Positions 1 through 10,794 of a stretch of 57,632 nucleotides of DNA are shown piece after piece. The notes beneath the pieces are model-generated. The model was not told the DNA's origin. It saw nothing but the letters and a program-made list of their open reading frames with translations, and did no database searches. This stretch comes from Comamonadaceae bacterium (GTDB lineage: Bacteria; Pseudomonadota; Gammaproteobacteria; Burkholderiales; Burkholderiaceae_C). The number at the start of each line of letters is the position of its first letter. Positions within the stretch are counted from its first letter, which is position 1. Both the position numbers and the translations under genes were made by a program. The DNA lies in NCBI GenBank assembly GCA_947448885.1, contig CANFPJ010000008.1, forward strand, positions 1 through 57,632, given 5' to 3'.

Positions 1-899
1 TGCAAATCAATGAGCGCATGCGGGACTGGGCGATGCCGGTTCAAGAATCGTGGATCACCGAGCCCGCCCTGTGGCCCCAAGCCCTGGCCGAGGTGGCCGC
101 GGCCCTGGCCCAACTCCAAGGCATTCCTGCCCCGATGGTGGTGGCCCAAACATCTGCACATGCGGTGGCCATCGCCAAAGCCCTCATGGGTGGCGAGCGC
201 AAAGCCATCTTGCTGGGCAATGCCGCTGCACACCACCCCAAGGCTTCCTCTTTGCTCGCTTTGGCCAATTGGATTGCTGAACACACCCAAGCCAGCGTGG
301 GCTTTTTGGGTGAGGCTGCCAACACCGTGGGTGCGCAGGTGGTGAGTGCACGGCCTCAGCAGACAGGCTTGAACGCCGCCCAAATGCTGCAAGGTCAACT
401 TCAGGCTTTGTTGCTGTTCAACACCGAGCCCGCGTTCGACAGTTCTTTGTCTGACGTGACCCATTTGGCCAAAGTCCCCATGGTGGTCACCCTGTCGCCT
501 TTCAAGGCCAACATGGACATCAGCGATGTCCTGTTGCCCATTGCGCCCTTTACAGAGACCGCTGGCACATTCTTCAACACCGAGGGCGTGGCGCAAAGTT
601 TCCATGCGGTGGTCAAACCTTTGGGCGAAGCCCGCCCGGGATGGAAGGTATTGCGCGTTCTGGGCCACATGCTCGGCCTGCCCGGTTTTGAGCTTGAAAC
701 TTTGGAGCAAGTGCGCCAACAGGCTTGGTCAGCTGACATCACCTCGCGCTTGTCGAACCAAACCCAAGCCGCGATGGACATCACACCCAGTGGTCAAACG
801 CCCATTTCAGCTTCTATCTACCAACTCGATGGTTTGGTGCGCCGCTCGCCCCCTTTGCAGCGCACGGCAGATGCCCGCCCTGAGGTGAGCCATGGTTGA
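1..899 (+). CDS. nuoG: NADH-quinone oxidoreductase subunit G, 3' part
   Basis: This is the last 298 codons of a gene that begins before the window; the open frame runs from base 3 to the TGA at 897-899. NuoG is the large Fe-S subunit of the peripheral arm of complex I. The part seen is from the C-terminal molybdopterin-oxidoreductase-like domain, which in complex I binds no molybdopterin; the N-terminal ferredoxin-like cluster motifs lie upstream. It overlaps nuoH by 8 bases (nuoH ATG at 892), as expected for one nuo operon. The identification rests on the residues and on the complete nuoH-N series that follows. Confidence 0.93.
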   Translation, partial: QINERMRDWAMPVQESWITEPALWPQALAEVAAALAQLQGIPAPMVVAQTSAHAVAIAKALMGGERKAILLGNAAAHHPKASSLLALANWIAEHTQASVGFLGEAANTVGAQVVSARPQQTGLNAAQMLQGQLQALLLFNTEPAFDSSLSDVTHLAKVPMVVTLSPFKANMDISDVLLPIAPFTETAGTFFNTEGVAQSFHAVVKPLGEARPGWKVLRVLGHMLGLPGFELETLEQVRQQAWSADITSRLSNQTQAAMDITPSGQTPISASIYQLDGLVRRSPPLQRTADARPEVSHG

Positions 900-1974
900 C
901 GCGATTTACCTCGCCGGGCAGGGCATGTTCGGATTTCCAGCTTGGACATCGGTGATGTGGCCGGTGTTGTGGACCTTGATCAAAATTGTGGCGGTGGTTT
1001 TGCCCTTGATGGGTTGCGTGGCCTACCTCACCCTGTGGGAGCGCAAAGCCATTGGCTTCACCCAAATTCGTTTGGGCCCCAATCGCACCGGACCGCTGGG
1101 CTTGTTGCAGCCCATTGCCGATGCCCTCAAACTCTTGACCAAAGAAATCATTTTGCCCACGGCGGCCAACAAGCCCCTGTTTTTATTGGGCCCCATCATG
1201 ACCATCATGCCGGCATTGGCAGCATGGGCTGTGGTGCCTTTTGGGCCTGAAGTGGCCTTGGCCAATGTGAATGCCGGCTTGTTGTTTTTGATGGCCATCA
1301 CCTCACTGGAGGTCTATGGCGTGATCATTGCCGGCTGGGGCTCCAACTCCAAATATGCGTTTCTGGGTGCCATGCGGGCCTCGGCCCAAATGGTCAGCTA
1401 TGAAATTGCGATGGGCTTTTGCTTGGTGGTGGTGTTGATGGTCTCATCCAGCCTCAACATGACCGACATCGTGATGGGCCAGGCCAAAGGCCAGTTTGCC
1501 GAAAACGGTTTGAACTTTTTGTCGTGGAATTGGTTGCCTCTGTTCCCGATCTTCATCATTTATTTCATTGCCGGTTTGGCCGAGACCAATCGCCACCCAT
1601 TTGACGTGGTCGAGGGTGAGTCTGAAATCGTTGCGGGCCACATGATCGAGTACTCCGGCATGTCCTTCGCCATGTTCTTTTTGGCCGAATACGCCAACAT
1701 GATTTTGGTCTCCATGCTCTCGGTGGTCATGTTTTTGGGTGGCTGGTTGTCACCCATCGACAGCCCCTTGTTCAACGCCATCCCGGGTTGGATTTGGTTG
1801 GGTCTCAAAGTATTTGTGGTGGTGACCATGTTCATTTGGGTGCGCGCCACTTTCCCTCGATTCCGGTATGACCAAATCATGCGATTGGGCTGGAAGGTTT
1901 TCATCCCTGCCACCTTGGTGTGGTTGGTGGTGGTGGGCTTGTGGATGCAAAGCCCTTGGACCCTGTGGCCATGA
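892..1974 (+). CDS. nuoH: NADH-quinone oxidoreductase subunit H
   Basis: A 360-residue polytopic membrane protein of usual NuoH length. NuoH joins the peripheral and membrane arms of complex I and forms much of the quinone-binding cavity. Visible family motifs include the [18 protein letters not shown] stretch near residues 48-65 and the acidic loop [20 protein letters not shown] near residues 230-250, which faces the quinone chamber. The start at 892 lies inside the nuoG end, so the two are translationally coupled. Nothing unusual. Confidence 0.97.
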   Translation: MVDAIYLAGQGMFGFPAWTSVMWPVLWTLIKIVAVVLPLMGCVAYLTLWERKAIGFTQIRLGPNRTGPLGLLQPIADALKLLTKEIILPTAANKPLFLLGPIMTIMPALAAWAVVPFGPEVALANVNAGLLFLMAITSLEVYGVIIAGWGSNSKYAFLGAMRASAQMVSYEIAMGFCLVVVLMVSSSLNMTDIVMGQAKGQFAENGLNFLSWNWLPLFPIFIIYFIAGLAETNRHPFDVVEGESEIVAGHMIEYSGMSFAMFFLAEYANMILVSMLSVVMFLGGWLSPIDSPLFNAIPGWIWLGLKVFVVVTMFIWVRATFPRFRYDQIMRLGWKVFIPATLVWLVVVGLWMQSPWTLWP

Positions 1975-1990
1975 TGCGGAGAACCCCACG

Positions 1991-2503
1991 ATGACCAGCT
2001 TGGCAACCCGTTCCCCTTTTTCTTGGCGCGACTTCATCAGCAGCTTCATGCTGTTGGAGTTGTTCAAAGGCATGGCCCTGACCGGCAAATACATGTTCGC
2101 CCGCAAGATCACGGTGCAGTTTCCAGAGGAAAAAACACCAGCCAGCCCGCGCTTTCGGGGTTTGCATGCCCTGCGCCGTTATGACAACGGAGAAGAGCGT
2201 TGCATCGCCTGTAAATTGTGTGAGGCGGTGTGCCCGGCCATGGCCATCACCATCGAATCGGATGTCCGCGACGACGGTTCGCGCCGCACCACCCGCTACG
2301 ACATCGACCTGACCAAATGCATTTTTTGCGGATTTTGTGAAGAGAGTTGCCCCGTGGACTCGATTGTGGAAACCCATATTTTTGAGTACCACGGCGAAAA
2401 GCGCGGCGATTTGTATTTCACCAAGGACATGTTGCTGGCCGTTGGCGATCGATACGAACGCGAAATTGCCGAGCACAAAGCGGCTGACGCCAAATACCGA
2501 TGA
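1991..2503 (+). CDS. nuoI: NADH-quinone oxidoreductase subunit I
   Basis: A 170-residue ferredoxin-like subunit that carries the two [4Fe-4S] clusters (N6a, N6b) passing electrons towards quinone. Two clear CxxCxxCxxxCP motifs are present, [12 protein letters not shown] and [12 protein letters not shown]. The open frame extends upstream to 1868, but the start at 1991 (MTSLATRSP) is chosen because it gives the usual family length and lies 16 bases after the nuoH stop. The stop overlaps the nuoJ start as ATGA. Confidence 0.97.
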   Translation: MTSLATRSPFSWRDFISSFMLLELFKGMALTGKYMFARKITVQFPEEKTPASPRFRGLHALRRYDNGEERCIACKLCEAVCPAMAITIESDVRDDGSRRTTRYDIDLTKCIFCGFCEESCPVDSIVETHIFEYHGEKRGDLYFTKDMLLAVGDRYEREIAEHKAADAKYR

Positions 2504-3150
2504 ACCCCATGGACACGACCTCCGCTTTGTTTTATCTGTTTTCCGTGGTCATGCTGTTCGCGGCATTTCGGGTCATCACGGCCAGCAACACGGTGCACGC
2601 GGCCCTGTACCTCGTCTTGGCGTTTTTCCAAGCCTCTGGCCTTTGGATGTTGCTCAAGGCGGAGTTCTTGTCCATCACCTTGGTGTTGGTGTATGTCGGT
2701 GCCGTGATGGTGTTGTTTTTGTTCGTGGTGATGATGCTCGATGTCAACATCGAAAGTTTGCGCCAAGGCTTTTGGCGCCACTTCCCGGTGGCAGCGACCA
2801 TGGGCGCCTTGATCGCCCTGGAATTGGCCGCCGTCTTGATGGGGGGCTTTCGGGCTTCTCAGCCCATTGCGGCGTTTGCCAACAGTGCCGTCGATCCCTT
2901 GGCCCAAGCGTCCAATACCAAAGAGCTGGGCATTTTGATTTACACCCAATACCTGTACCCCTTGGAAGTGGCGGCGGTGATCTTGTTGGTGGCCATCATT
3001 GCGGCCATTGCCCTGACCTTGCGCTCGCGCAAAGACAGCAAGTACCAAGACCCCAGTGAGCAAGTTCGGGTCAAAGCCAGTGACCGCATGCAACTGCTCA
3101 AGATCGAACCGGTGCGCGCTGCACCGACCAAAACCCAGGAGCAACCATGA
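2500..3150 (+). CDS. nuoJ: NADH-quinone oxidoreductase subunit J
   Basis: A 216-residue membrane subunit with about five transmembrane helices, part of the proton-translocating arm. The helix around residues 52-76 with the [19 protein letters not shown] segment contains the pi-bulge helix typical of NuoJ. The C-terminal tail of about 40 residues is hydrophilic and charged. A second ATG lies three codons downstream (2509), but the ATGA overlap with nuoI favours 2500. The stop overlaps the nuoK ATG. Confidence 0.96.
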   Translation: MNPMDTTSALFYLFSVVMLFAAFRVITASNTVHAALYLVLAFFQASGLWMLLKAEFLSITLVLVYVGAVMVLFLFVVMMLDVNIESLRQGFWRHFPVAATMGALIALELAAVLMGGFRASQPIAAFANSAVDPLAQASNTKELGILIYTQYLYPLEVAAVILLVAIIAAIALTLRSRKDSKYQDPSEQVRVKASDRMQLLKIEPVRAAPTKTQEQP

Positions 3151-3455
3151 GCTTGACGCTGGGCCACATGTTGACCGTGGGTGCCATCCTGTTTGCCTTG
3201 TCGGTCACCGGCATCTTTTTGAACCGCAAAAACCTCATTGTTTTGCTGATGGCCATAGAGTTGATGCTGTTGGCCGTCAACCTCAACTTCGTGGCCTTTT
3301 CCTACTTTTTGGGTGATTTGCAAGGTCAGGTGTTTGTCTTTTTCATCCTGACCGTGGCCGCTGCTGAATCTGCCATTGGTTTGGCCATTTTGGTCTTGTT
3401 GTTCCGCAATAAAACCAGCATCCATGTGGAAGAACTCGACAACCTCAAGGGCTGA
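3147..3455 (+). CDS. nuoK: NADH-quinone oxidoreductase subunit K
   Basis: A 102-residue, three-helix membrane subunit of exact family length. It carries the two buried glutamates expected for the proton path, one in helix 2 ([16 protein letters not shown]) and one in helix 3 ([13 protein letters not shown]). It starts in an ATGA overlap with nuoJ, and nuoL follows after 21 bases. Confidence 0.97.
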   Translation: MSLTLGHMLTVGAILFALSVTGIFLNRKNLIVLLMAIELMLLAVNLNFVAFSYFLGDLQGQVFVFFILTVAAAESAIGLAILVLLFRNKTSIHVEELDNLKG

Positions 3456-3476
3456 CAGCACCCGCCACCCCACAAC

Positions 3477-5495
3477 ATGAACAGCACCTTGAACGCCACC
3501 CAACTTTTGATGGTCCCCTTGGCCCCGCTTCTGGGCTCGGCCTTGGCTGGTATTTTGGGAACCGCCTTGGGTGGGCGTCGCATCGGCCGCGGCGTCAGCC
3601 ACAGCGTGACCATTTTGGGGGTGTTCATCTCCTTGGTCATCTCGGCCATGACCCTGTACAGCGTGGCCGTGGAAGGGGCGCGCTTCAATGAAACCCTCTA
3701 CACCTGGATGGTGGTGGACGGTTTCAAAATGGAGGTCGGTTTTTTGGTCGATGGCCTGACCGCCATGATGATGTGCGTGGTGACCTTTGTGTCCTTGATG
3801 GTTCACATCTACACCATTGGCTACATGCACGAAGACGAAGGCTACAACCGCTTTTTTGCTTACATCTCCTTGTTCACCTTCTCAATGTTGATGCTGGTCA
3901 TGAGCAACAACATGCTGCAATTGTTTTTTGGTTGGGAGGCCGTGGGTTTGGTCTCTTACCTGTTGATTGGTTTTTGGTTCAACAAACCTTCTGCTGTGTT
4001 TGCCAACATGAAAGCCTTTTTGGTCAACCGCGTGGGTGACTTTGGGTTCATTTTGGGCATTGGTCTTCTGGCGGCTTACACGGGCACCCTCAACTATGCA
4101 GAGGCCTTTGCCAAAGCCCCTGAACTGGCGGGGCTGACTTTCCCGGGCACATCGTGGATGTTGGTGACCGTGATCTGCATTGGCTTGTTTGTGGGTGCCA
4201 TGGGCAAATCGGCCCAATTCCCGCTGCATGTGTGGTTGCCAGACTCCATGGAAGGCCCCACGCCGATCTCCGCCTTGATCCACGCAGCCACCATGGTCAC
4301 TGCCGGTATCTTCATGGTGGCCCGGATGTCGCCGTTCTTTGAGTTGTCCGACACCGCCTTGAGCGTGGTGCTGATCATTGGGGCGATCACCGCATTGTTC
4401 ATGGGCTTTTTGGGCATCATCCAAAACGACATCAAGCGGGTGGTGGCGTATTCCACCTTGTCGCAACTGGGTTACATGACGGTGGCCTTGGGCGCATCGG
4501 CGTATTCCGTGGCGGTGTTCCACCTGATGACCCATGCCTTTTTCAAAGCCCTGTTGTTTTTGGCGGCCGGTTCTGTGATCATGGGTTTGCACCACAACCA
4601 AGACATCCGCTGGATGGGTGGGGTGCGCAAATACATGCCCATCACCTGGATCACCTCATTGCTGGGTTCCTTGGCCTTGATCGGCACCCCTTTGTTTTCC
4701 GGTTTTTACTCCAAAGACAGCATCATTGAAGCGGTCGCTGAGAGCCATTTGCCTGGGTCTGGATTTGCTTACTTTGCGGTGCTTGCGGGTGTGTTCGTGA
4801 CGGCTTTTTATTCCTTCCGAATGTACTTTTTGGTGTTCCATGGCCCCGAGCGTTACCACCTCAACCCGGATGCTCATCACCACGATGACCACCATGGGCA
4901 TGGCGCCTCAGACACCCCCCATGAAACTGCTTGGGTGGTCACCCTGCCGTTGATCTTGCTGGCCATTCCTTCGGTCTTGATCGGCTTCTTCACCATCGAT
5001 GCCCTGTTGTTTGGCGAGTTCTTGACCGATGCCATCACCGTCAATGGCGACAAGCACCACGCGATGCATGGCTTGGCACAAGCCTTCCACGGTCCCATGG
5101 CCATGGCCAGCCATGCCTTGGGCAGCGCACCTTTTTGGTTGGCGGTGGCTGGCGTGGCCACAGCCTATGTGCTGTACATGGTCAAAACCAGCTGGCCCGC
5201 AGCGATGCAAAAGGTGCTGCAACCGCTGCACACTTTGTTGGACCACAAATACTATTTGGACGCCTTCAACGAACAGGTGTTGGCACGGGGTGCGCGTTGG
5301 ATGGGAACGGGCTTTTGGCGTTGGGGCGATCAGGCCTTGATTGATGGCGCCCTGGTCAACGGCGCATGGCGCTGGGTCAGTCGCGTCTCAGCTTGGGTGC
5401 GCCAGGGCCAAACCGGCTACCTCTACCACTACGCACTGGCCATGATCATGGGGGTGTTCTTGTTGATGACATGGTTTGTGTGGTTGCAACCATGA
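3477..5495 (+). CDS. nuoL: NADH-quinone oxidoreductase subunit L
   Basis: A 672-residue antiporter-like subunit (Mrp/NuoL family), the distal proton pump module with the long lateral helix at its C-terminus. Family segments include GWEAVGLVSYLLIGFW, the HVWLPDSMEGPTPISALIHAATMV stretch (with the conserved lysine just before it) and the discontinuous helix region NDIKRVVAYSTLSQLGYM. A hydrophilic histidine/aspartate-rich loop sits at about residues 465-476. Length and order in the operon are normal. Confidence 0.97.
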   Translation: MNSTLNATQLLMVPLAPLLGSALAGILGTALGGRRIGRGVSHSVTILGVFISLVISAMTLYSVAVEGARFNETLYTWMVVDGFKMEVGFLVDGLTAMMMCVVTFVSLMVHIYTIGYMHEDEGYNRFFAYISLFTFSMLMLVMSNNMLQLFFGWEAVGLVSYLLIGFWFNKPSAVFANMKAFLVNRVGDFGFILGIGLLAAYTGTLNYAEAFAKAPELAGLTFPGTSWMLVTVICIGLFVGAMGKSAQFPLHVWLPDSMEGPTPISALIHAATMVTAGIFMVARMSPFFELSDTALSVVLIIGAITALFMGFLGIIQNDIKRVVAYSTLSQLGYMTVALGASAYSVAVFHLMTHAFFKALLFLAAGSVIMGLHHNQDIRWMGGVRKYMPITWITSLLGSLALIGTPLFSGFYSKDSIIEAVAESHLPGSGFAYFAVLAGVFVTAFYSFRMYFLVFHGPERYHLNPDAHHHDDHHGHGASDTPHETAWVVTLPLILLAIPSVLIGFFTIDALLFGEFLTDAITVNGDKHHAMHGLAQAFHGPMAMASHALGSAPFWLAVAGVATAYVLYMVKTSWPAAMQKVLQPLHTLLDHKYYLDAFNEQVLARGARWMGTGFWRWGDQALIDGALVNGAWRWVSRVSAWVRQGQTGYLYHYALAMIMGVFLLMTWFVWLQP

Positions 5496-5529
5496 GCCAA
5501 AGCCCAATGACCACGAAAAGAGAAAACAC

Positions 5530-7005
5530 ATGGGTTTGCTGAGCCTGTCCATTTGGACGCCGATTGTTTTTGGTGGCCTCTTGCTCGCCTTGGGGCGGGA
5601 TGAGCATGCCAAGGCGGTGCGCTGGTTGGCATTGATCGGCGCGCTGATCAGCTTTTTGCTCACCTTGCCGCTGTATGCCGGCTTTCAAATCGACAGCGCT
5701 GAGATGCAATGGGTGGAAAAAGCCTTGTGGATCGAACGCTTCCAGGTGCACTATCACCTGGGCGTGGATGGCATTTCTTTGTGGTTGGTGTTGCTCACCG
5801 CTTTCATTACCCCCGTGGTGGTGCTCGCGGGCTGGGAAGTCATCACCGAGCGCGTCAACCAATACATGGGGGCCTTTTTGATCCTCAGTGGCCTGATGGA
5901 GGGCGTTTTTGCAGCCCAAGACGCCATGCTGTTTTATGTGTTCTTTGAAGCCACGCTGATCCCGATGTACCTGATCATTGGCATTTGGGGTGGACCGAAC
6001 AAAATCTACGCTGCTTTTAAATTTTTCCTCTACACCTTGCTCGGCTCTTTGCTGATGTTGGTGGCCTTGATTTACCTCTATACCCAGTCGGGCGGCAGCT
6101 TTGATCTGGCCGTTTGGTACCAACTGCCCTTGGGCAGCCAGGCCCAAACCCTGTTGTTCTTTGCTTTCTTTGCCGCTTTTGCCGTGAAAGTGCCGATGTG
6201 GCCGGTACACACCTGGTTGCCCGATGTGCACGTCGAAGCGCCCACCGGTGGTTCGGCTGTGTTGGCGGCCATCATGCTCAAACTGGGCGCTTATGGCTTT
6301 TTGCGTTTTTCCTTGCCCATCGTGCCAGACGCATCGCGCGAATGGGCTTGGTTGATCATTGGTTTGTCCTTGGTGGCCGTGATTTATGTGGGTTTGGTGG
6401 CCTTGGTGCAAGAGGACATGAAAAAACTCGTGGCCTATTCATCGGTGGCCCACATGGGTTTTGTCAGCTTGGGCTTTTTCATCTTCACCCCCATGGGCGT
6501 GAGTGGCGCCTTGGTGCAAATGATTGCGCATGGTTTTGTGTCGGCCGCCATGTTCTTGTGCATCGGGGTGTTGTACGACCGCATGCATTCGCGGCTGATT
6601 GCCAGTTATGGCGGCGTGGTCAACACCATGCCGCGCTTTGCCGCTTTTGCACTCTTGTTTGCCATGGCCAACTGCGGCTTGCCTGGCACGGCCGGTTTTG
6701 TGGGTGAGTGGATGGTGATTTTGGCCGCCGTCAAATTCAACTTCTGGGTGGGTTTGGCCGCAGCCACCGCGCTGATTTTTGGCGCCGCCTACACCTTGTG
6801 GATGGTCAAGCGGGTGTACTTGGGCCCCGTGGTCAACGACGATGTGCGTGACCTGCAAGACATCAATGCCCGTGAATACTTGGTGCTGGCGATTTTGGCC
6901 GTGGCCGTGTTGGCCATGGGCTTGTACCCCAAGCCTTTCACCGATGTGATGGACGCCTCGGTGGTCAGCCTTTTGAAACATGTGGCCCAGACCAAGTTGC
7001 CATGA
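5530..7005 (+). CDS. nuoM: NADH-quinone oxidoreductase subunit M
   Basis: A 491-residue antiporter-like proton-pumping subunit of complex I. Visible are the FFEATLIPMYLIIGIWGG helix with its conserved glutamate, the PMWPVHTWLPDVHVEAPTGG region and the broken helix KKLVAYSSVAHMGFV. The frame is open back to 5476, but the ATG at 5530 (MGLLSLSIW) matches the usual NuoM N-terminus and follows the purine-rich stretch AAAAGAGAAAACAC. Confidence 0.97.
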   Translation: MGLLSLSIWTPIVFGGLLLALGRDEHAKAVRWLALIGALISFLLTLPLYAGFQIDSAEMQWVEKALWIERFQVHYHLGVDGISLWLVLLTAFITPVVVLAGWEVITERVNQYMGAFLILSGLMEGVFAAQDAMLFYVFFEATLIPMYLIIGIWGGPNKIYAAFKFFLYTLLGSLLMLVALIYLYTQSGGSFDLAVWYQLPLGSQAQTLLFFAFFAAFAVKVPMWPVHTWLPDVHVEAPTGGSAVLAAIMLKLGAYGFLRFSLPIVPDASREWAWLIIGLSLVAVIYVGLVALVQEDMKKLVAYSSVAHMGFVSLGFFIFTPMGVSGALVQMIAHGFVSAAMFLCIGVLYDRMHSRLIASYGGVVNTMPRFAAFALLFAMANCGLPGTAGFVGEWMVILAAVKFNFWVGLAAATALIFGAAYTLWMVKRVYLGPVVNDDVRDLQDINAREYLVLAILAVAVLAMGLYPKPFTDVMDASVVSLLKHVAQTKLP

Positions 7006-7026
7006 TGAAACAATGGAATCAGCGAA

Positions 7027-8514
7027 ATGATTGAAAACATGGCTTGGTCCAGCGTTTGGCCGGAAATTGTTTTGTTGGTCATGGCATGTTTCATCGCCAT
7101 GGTCGACTTGGGCGTGCGCAGCCCGCGCCGCAACCTGACCTATGTTTTGTCCTTGGGTACTTTGTTGGTGGTGGCGGGCTTGACCGCTTCACAAGCGATG
7201 GATGGCAAAACTTGGTATGCCTTTGGCAACATGGTGGTCAGCGACAGCATGGGCAATTGGTTGAAGTGCTTTGCCGCCCTGTCGGTGGCGGTGACCTTGG
7301 TTTATGGGCGGCCTTATGCGTCAGACCGCGGCATGCTGGGCGGCGGCGAAATGTTCACCTTGGGTTTGTTCTCCTTGCTCGGCATGTTTGTCATGATTTC
7401 GGGCAACCATTTCCTGGTGCTGTATTTGGGCTTGGAGTTGTTGACCCTGTGTAGCTATGCCTTGGTCGCCTTGCGCCGTGACCATGCCAACGCCACAGAA
7501 GCGGCGATGAAGTACTTTGTCCTGGGTGCTTTGGCCAGTGGTTTTTTGCTTTATGGCTTGTCAATGCTGTACGGCGCGACTGGCAGTTTGGAGTTGGGCG
7601 CCGTGTTCAAGGCGGTGGCCTCGGGGCAGATCAAACACCAAGTGATGGTTTTGGGCTTGGTTTTTGTGGTCTGTGGTTTGGCTTTCAAGCTCGGCGTGGT
7701 GCCGTTTCACATGTGGGTGCCCGATGTGTACCAAGGCGCTCCCACGGCGGTCACGTTGATGATTGCCGCTGCCCCCAAATTGGCCGCCTTTGCCATCACC
7801 ATGCGTTTGTTGGTCGAAGGCTTGCTGCCCTTGGCCATTGACTGGCAGCAAATGCTGGCCATCTTGGCCATGGCCTCTTTGCTGGTGGGCAATTTGGCCG
7901 CCATTGCCCAAACCAATCTCAAGCGCATGTTGGCTTTCTCCACCATTTCACAGATGGGCTTCATGTTGTTGGGCCTGCTCAGCGGCGTGGTCAATGGGGG
8001 CACCAGCAGCGCGGCCAATGCCTACAGCTCCTCCATGTTTTATGTGGTGACCTATGTGCTCACCACCTTGGCCACCTTTGGCGTCATCTTGCTGTTGGCG
8101 CGGGACGGCTTTGAAAGCGATGAAATTTCCGATTTATCTGGCTTGAACCAACGCAGCCCCTTGTATGCCGCTGTGATGGCCATGGGTTTGTTTTCTCTGG
8201 CCGGTGTCCCTCCGATGGTGGGCTTTTACGCCAAGTTGTCGGTGCTGCAAGCCTTGGTATCAACCGGAACCCAGTGGGCATTGTGGCTGGCGGTGTTCGC
8301 GGTCATGATGTCGCTCATCGGTGCGTTTTATTACCTGCGGGTGGTCAAAGTGATGTACTTTGACCCGCCCCTGACTGCCACCACGGTCTCCGCTCCCTTG
8401 GATGTGCGCGTCGTTTTGTCCATCAATGGGGCCTTGATCTTGTTGCTGGGCTTGTTGCCCGGTGGTTTGATGACCCTGTGCGCTCAAGCCATCGTGCGCA
8501 CCTTGGGCAGTTGA
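7027..8514 (+). CDS. nuoN: NADH-quinone oxidoreductase subunit N
   Basis: A 495-residue antiporter-like subunit that closes the nuo operon. The family segments [38 protein letters not shown] and [20 protein letters not shown] are present. It starts 21 bases after the nuoM stop. In many Burkholderiales a DUF2818 gene follows nuoN; here only 39 bases separate it from the NUDIX gene. Confidence 0.97.
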   Translation: MIENMAWSSVWPEIVLLVMACFIAMVDLGVRSPRRNLTYVLSLGTLLVVAGLTASQAMDGKTWYAFGNMVVSDSMGNWLKCFAALSVAVTLVYGRPYASDRGMLGGGEMFTLGLFSLLGMFVMISGNHFLVLYLGLELLTLCSYALVALRRDHANATEAAMKYFVLGALASGFLLYGLSMLYGATGSLELGAVFKAVASGQIKHQVMVLGLVFVVCGLAFKLGVVPFHMWVPDVYQGAPTAVTLMIAAAPKLAAFAITMRLLVEGLLPLAIDWQQMLAILAMASLLVGNLAAIAQTNLKRMLAFSTISQMGFMLLGLLSGVVNGGTSSAANAYSSSMFYVVTYVLTTLATFGVILLLARDGFESDEISDLSGLNQRSPLYAAVMAMGLFSLAGVPPMVGFYAKLSVLQALVSTGTQWALWLAVFAVMMSLIGAFYYLRVVKVMYFDPPLTATTVSAPLDVRVVLSINGALILLLGLLPGGLMTLCAQAIVRTLGS

Positions 8515-8553
8515 GGCTTGTGTCGGCCCTCTGGGGCCCCTCGCGCTAAAGCC

Positions 8554-9141
8554 ATGGCCGATGAACATTTGATCGAGCACCGCATTGACAGCGAGGCGCT
8601 GTTCAAGGGGCATTTTCTGCACGCGTTCAGAGACACCGTTCGCCTGCCGTCGGGTGCAACCGCCACCCGTGAATATGTGACCCACCCGGGTGCGGTGATG
8701 ATCATCCCCTTGCTGGACGATGGCCAGTTGTTGATGGAGCGGCAATACCGGTATCCCATGCAACAAGTGATGTTGGAGTTCCCGGCGGGCAAGTTGGATG
8801 CAGGTGAAAAGCCTTTGCATTGCGCCCGCCGCGAGTTGCGCGAGGAAACCGGTTACAGCGCCACCCATTGGGCCCATGCGGGTGTGATGCACCCGGTGAT
8901 CAGCTACTCCACCGAGTTCATCGATATTTGGTTTGCCCGTGGTCTGAGCCCCGGCCCCAGAAAGCTCGATGAGGGCGAACACCTGGATATTTTGACCCTG
9001 GGTGTGGATGCGTTTTTTGCGGCCTGCCAAAGTGGTTTGATCACCGATGCCAAAACCCTCACGGGCGCTTTGTGGCTGCAAAACCACCTCTCAGGCCAAT
9101 GGCCCTTGGACTGGCAAGTCCCCGAGACCGTGGGCCTGTGA
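8554..9141 (+). CDS. NUDIX hydrolase, ADP-ribose pyrophosphatase-like
   Basis: A 195-residue protein with an intact NUDIX box at about residues 76-98: G-x5-E-x7-REL-x-EE-x-GY (GKLDAGE...RELREETGY). The upstream residues MEFPAGK-like (VMLEFPAGKLDAGE) and the QYRYP stretch are typical of the ADP-ribose/ADP-sugar pyrophosphatase branch, which hydrolyses ADP-ribose to AMP and ribose phosphate. The start at 8554 (MADEHLIEHR) is preferred to an upstream in-frame ATG at 8518 because it begins with the family sequence. Substrate is inferred from family only. Confidence 0.88.
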   Translation: MADEHLIEHRIDSEALFKGHFLHAFRDTVRLPSGATATREYVTHPGAVMIIPLLDDGQLLMERQYRYPMQQVMLEFPAGKLDAGEKPLHCARRELREETGYSATHWAHAGVMHPVISYSTEFIDIWFARGLSPGPRKLDEGEHLDILTLGVDAFFAACQSGLITDAKTLTGALWLQNHLSGQWPLDWQVPETVGL

Positions 9142-9171
9142 CCCGCCCCAGCTTGCCGGATAATTGAGCCC

Positions 9172-9654
9172 ATGAAAGTTCTCGATCTCCAGTGTCAGCA
9201 TGGCCACGCCTTTGAAGGCTGGTTTGGCTCTGAGAATGATTTTCAAGGCCAACTCTCATCGGGTTTGGTGGAATGCCCTTTGTGTGGCGACCATCAAGTG
9301 ACCAAGTTGCTTAGCGCCCCACGCCTGAACCTGAGCACCTCTTTGCGCGAGCCCGCGCCCGTTTTGTCGGAGAGCACCGCGGTGGCGCCTGTGGAGACAG
9401 CGCTCGACCAGCCCACCATCACGATGGCCCAAATGAACCAAGCCTGGATGAAGGTGGTGCAACATGTGTTGCAAAACACCGAAGACGTGGGGGCTGGTTT
9501 TGCCGAAGAAGCGCGAAAAATACACTACGGTGAAAAACCCGAGCGCAATATCCGCGGTCAAGTCACGGCCACTGAGTCACAGGCCTTGCACGAAGAGGGC
9601 ATTGCCGTGGTGAGTCTGCCGATGCCCGCCGCACTCAAAGGCTCGGTTCACTGA
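9172..9654 (+). CDS. DUF1178 family protein
   Basis: A 160-residue protein of the DUF1178 family, known by its N-terminus MKVLDLQCQHGHAFEGWFGS and a CPLCG zinc-ribbon-like pair (VECPLCGDHQVTKLLSAPRLN) near residues 35-50. The family has no assigned reaction; the Cys/His N-terminus suggests zinc binding. The C-terminal half (FAEEARKIHYGEKPERNIRGQ) is also family-typical. It lies 30 bases after the NUDIX gene and is probably co-transcribed with it. Confidence 0.88.
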   Translation: MKVLDLQCQHGHAFEGWFGSENDFQGQLSSGLVECPLCGDHQVTKLLSAPRLNLSTSLREPAPVLSESTAVAPVETALDQPTITMAQMNQAWMKVVQHVLQNTEDVGAGFAEEARKIHYGEKPERNIRGQVTATESQALHEEGIAVVSLPMPAALKGSVH

Positions 9655-9672
9655 CCGAGCTGCCCATGCAGC

Positions 9673-10794
9673 CTAGGGCTGAGAGGGTGACAACACCTGG
9701 ACCAGCACCTGGTCTATCGCATCGGGTGCATCACATGCCACGATGGTTCTCTCGGGCATGCCTCTGAGCCAAGTCAGTTGCCGTTTGGCCAATTGCCGCG
9801 TCGCCGCCAAGGCCGTGTCGCGCCATTGGGCCAAACCCTGGCGCACATCGGCGTCAGGGTGGTGCATGCCAATGTGTTTGAACGCGTCTTTGGGTGTGTC
9901 GGCCAACAACGGCCCCGCCAACATGGACAGCAGCCGCTCATCGGTCCAGCCCATGGCATGCCAATGGTCGATCACGGCCCAAGCTTGCCGGTAGCCCACG
10001 CAGCGCATGGCCGGTGCGTCTGCATGCCAGCCTGGCATCGTGCGCAAGCGCAACACCTCGGCCAAAAACCCTTGGTCCCACATCTGGTCAAACCGATGCT
10101 CAATGCGCTGGTGCAGCCAATCGCGCTGCTGCGGCTCCAACGACAACAGCAAAGCGCTTCGGCCATTGGCATCGCGCAGGGCGCCAGTCGATGAGGGCGC
10201 CTCACGGGGGCTGAAGTGTGCCGACAAGGCTTTGCCGCTGATGCGCCAGACTTCCAAGGCCCGACCGATGCGCTGCGCATCCATGGGGGGCAGGCGTTGG
10301 GCGGTCACGGGGTCCACCTGGGCCAACAGGGCGTGCATGGCGGGCCATCCCTCGCGCAGGGCTTGGGCTGCGATCTCGGCGCGGATGGTCGCGTCCGATG
10401 CGGGCATGGGGTCCAGCCCGTCGATCAACGCTTTGAAGTAAAGCATGGTGCCGCCCACCAACAAGGGCAGTCGCCCGCGCTGTTGGATGTCCGCAATCAG
10501 TGGGGAGGCCGCGCGCACAAAGTCGGCCGCGCTGTGCAAGTCCAGCGGGTCGCATATATCGATCAGGTGGTGCGGTACCAGCGCTCGCTCGGCCAGACTG
10601 GGTTTGGCACTGCCCACATCCATGCCGCGGTAAACCAGGGCCGAGTCCACGCTGATGATCTCCACCGGGATGTGTTGCGCCAAAGCCATGGCCGCGGCCG
10701 ATTTGCCGCTGGCTGTGGGGCCGGCCAAGCCCACCCAGTCCCAAGGCCATGGCCAGGGGCCTAGCGCAGCGGCCAAGGGCGCATCACTGGCCAT
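9673..10794 (-). CDS. miaA: tRNA dimethylallyltransferase
   Basis: A 373-residue enzyme that transfers a dimethylallyl group to N6 of A37 in tRNAs reading UNN codons. The P-loop GPTASGKS lies at about residues 25-32, followed by the conserved [21 protein letters not shown] segment. The N-terminus is about 15 residues longer than usual, with a Pro/Trp-rich lead. A later start is hard to find, so the ATG at 10794, which overlaps the end of the MFS gene by 11 bases, is kept. It is the last gene of a mutL-MFS-miaA unit. Confidence 0.95.
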   Translation of the reverse strand: MASDAPLAAALGPWPWPWDWVGLAGPTASGKSAAAMALAQHIPVEIISVDSALVYRGMDVGSAKPSLAERALVPHHLIDICDPLDLHSAADFVRAASPLIADIQQRGRLPLLVGGTMLYFKALIDGLDPMPASDATIRAEIAAQALREGWPAMHALLAQVDPVTAQRLPPMDAQRIGRALEVWRISGKALSAHFSPREAPSSTGALRDANGRSALLLSLEPQQRDWLHQRIEHRFDQMWDQGFLAEVLRLRTMPGWHADAPAMRCVGYRQAWAVIDHWHAMGWTDERLLSMLAGPLLADTPKDAFKHIGMHHPDADVRQGLAQWRDTALAATRQLAKRQLTWLRGMPERTIVACDAPDAIDQVLVQVLSPSQP

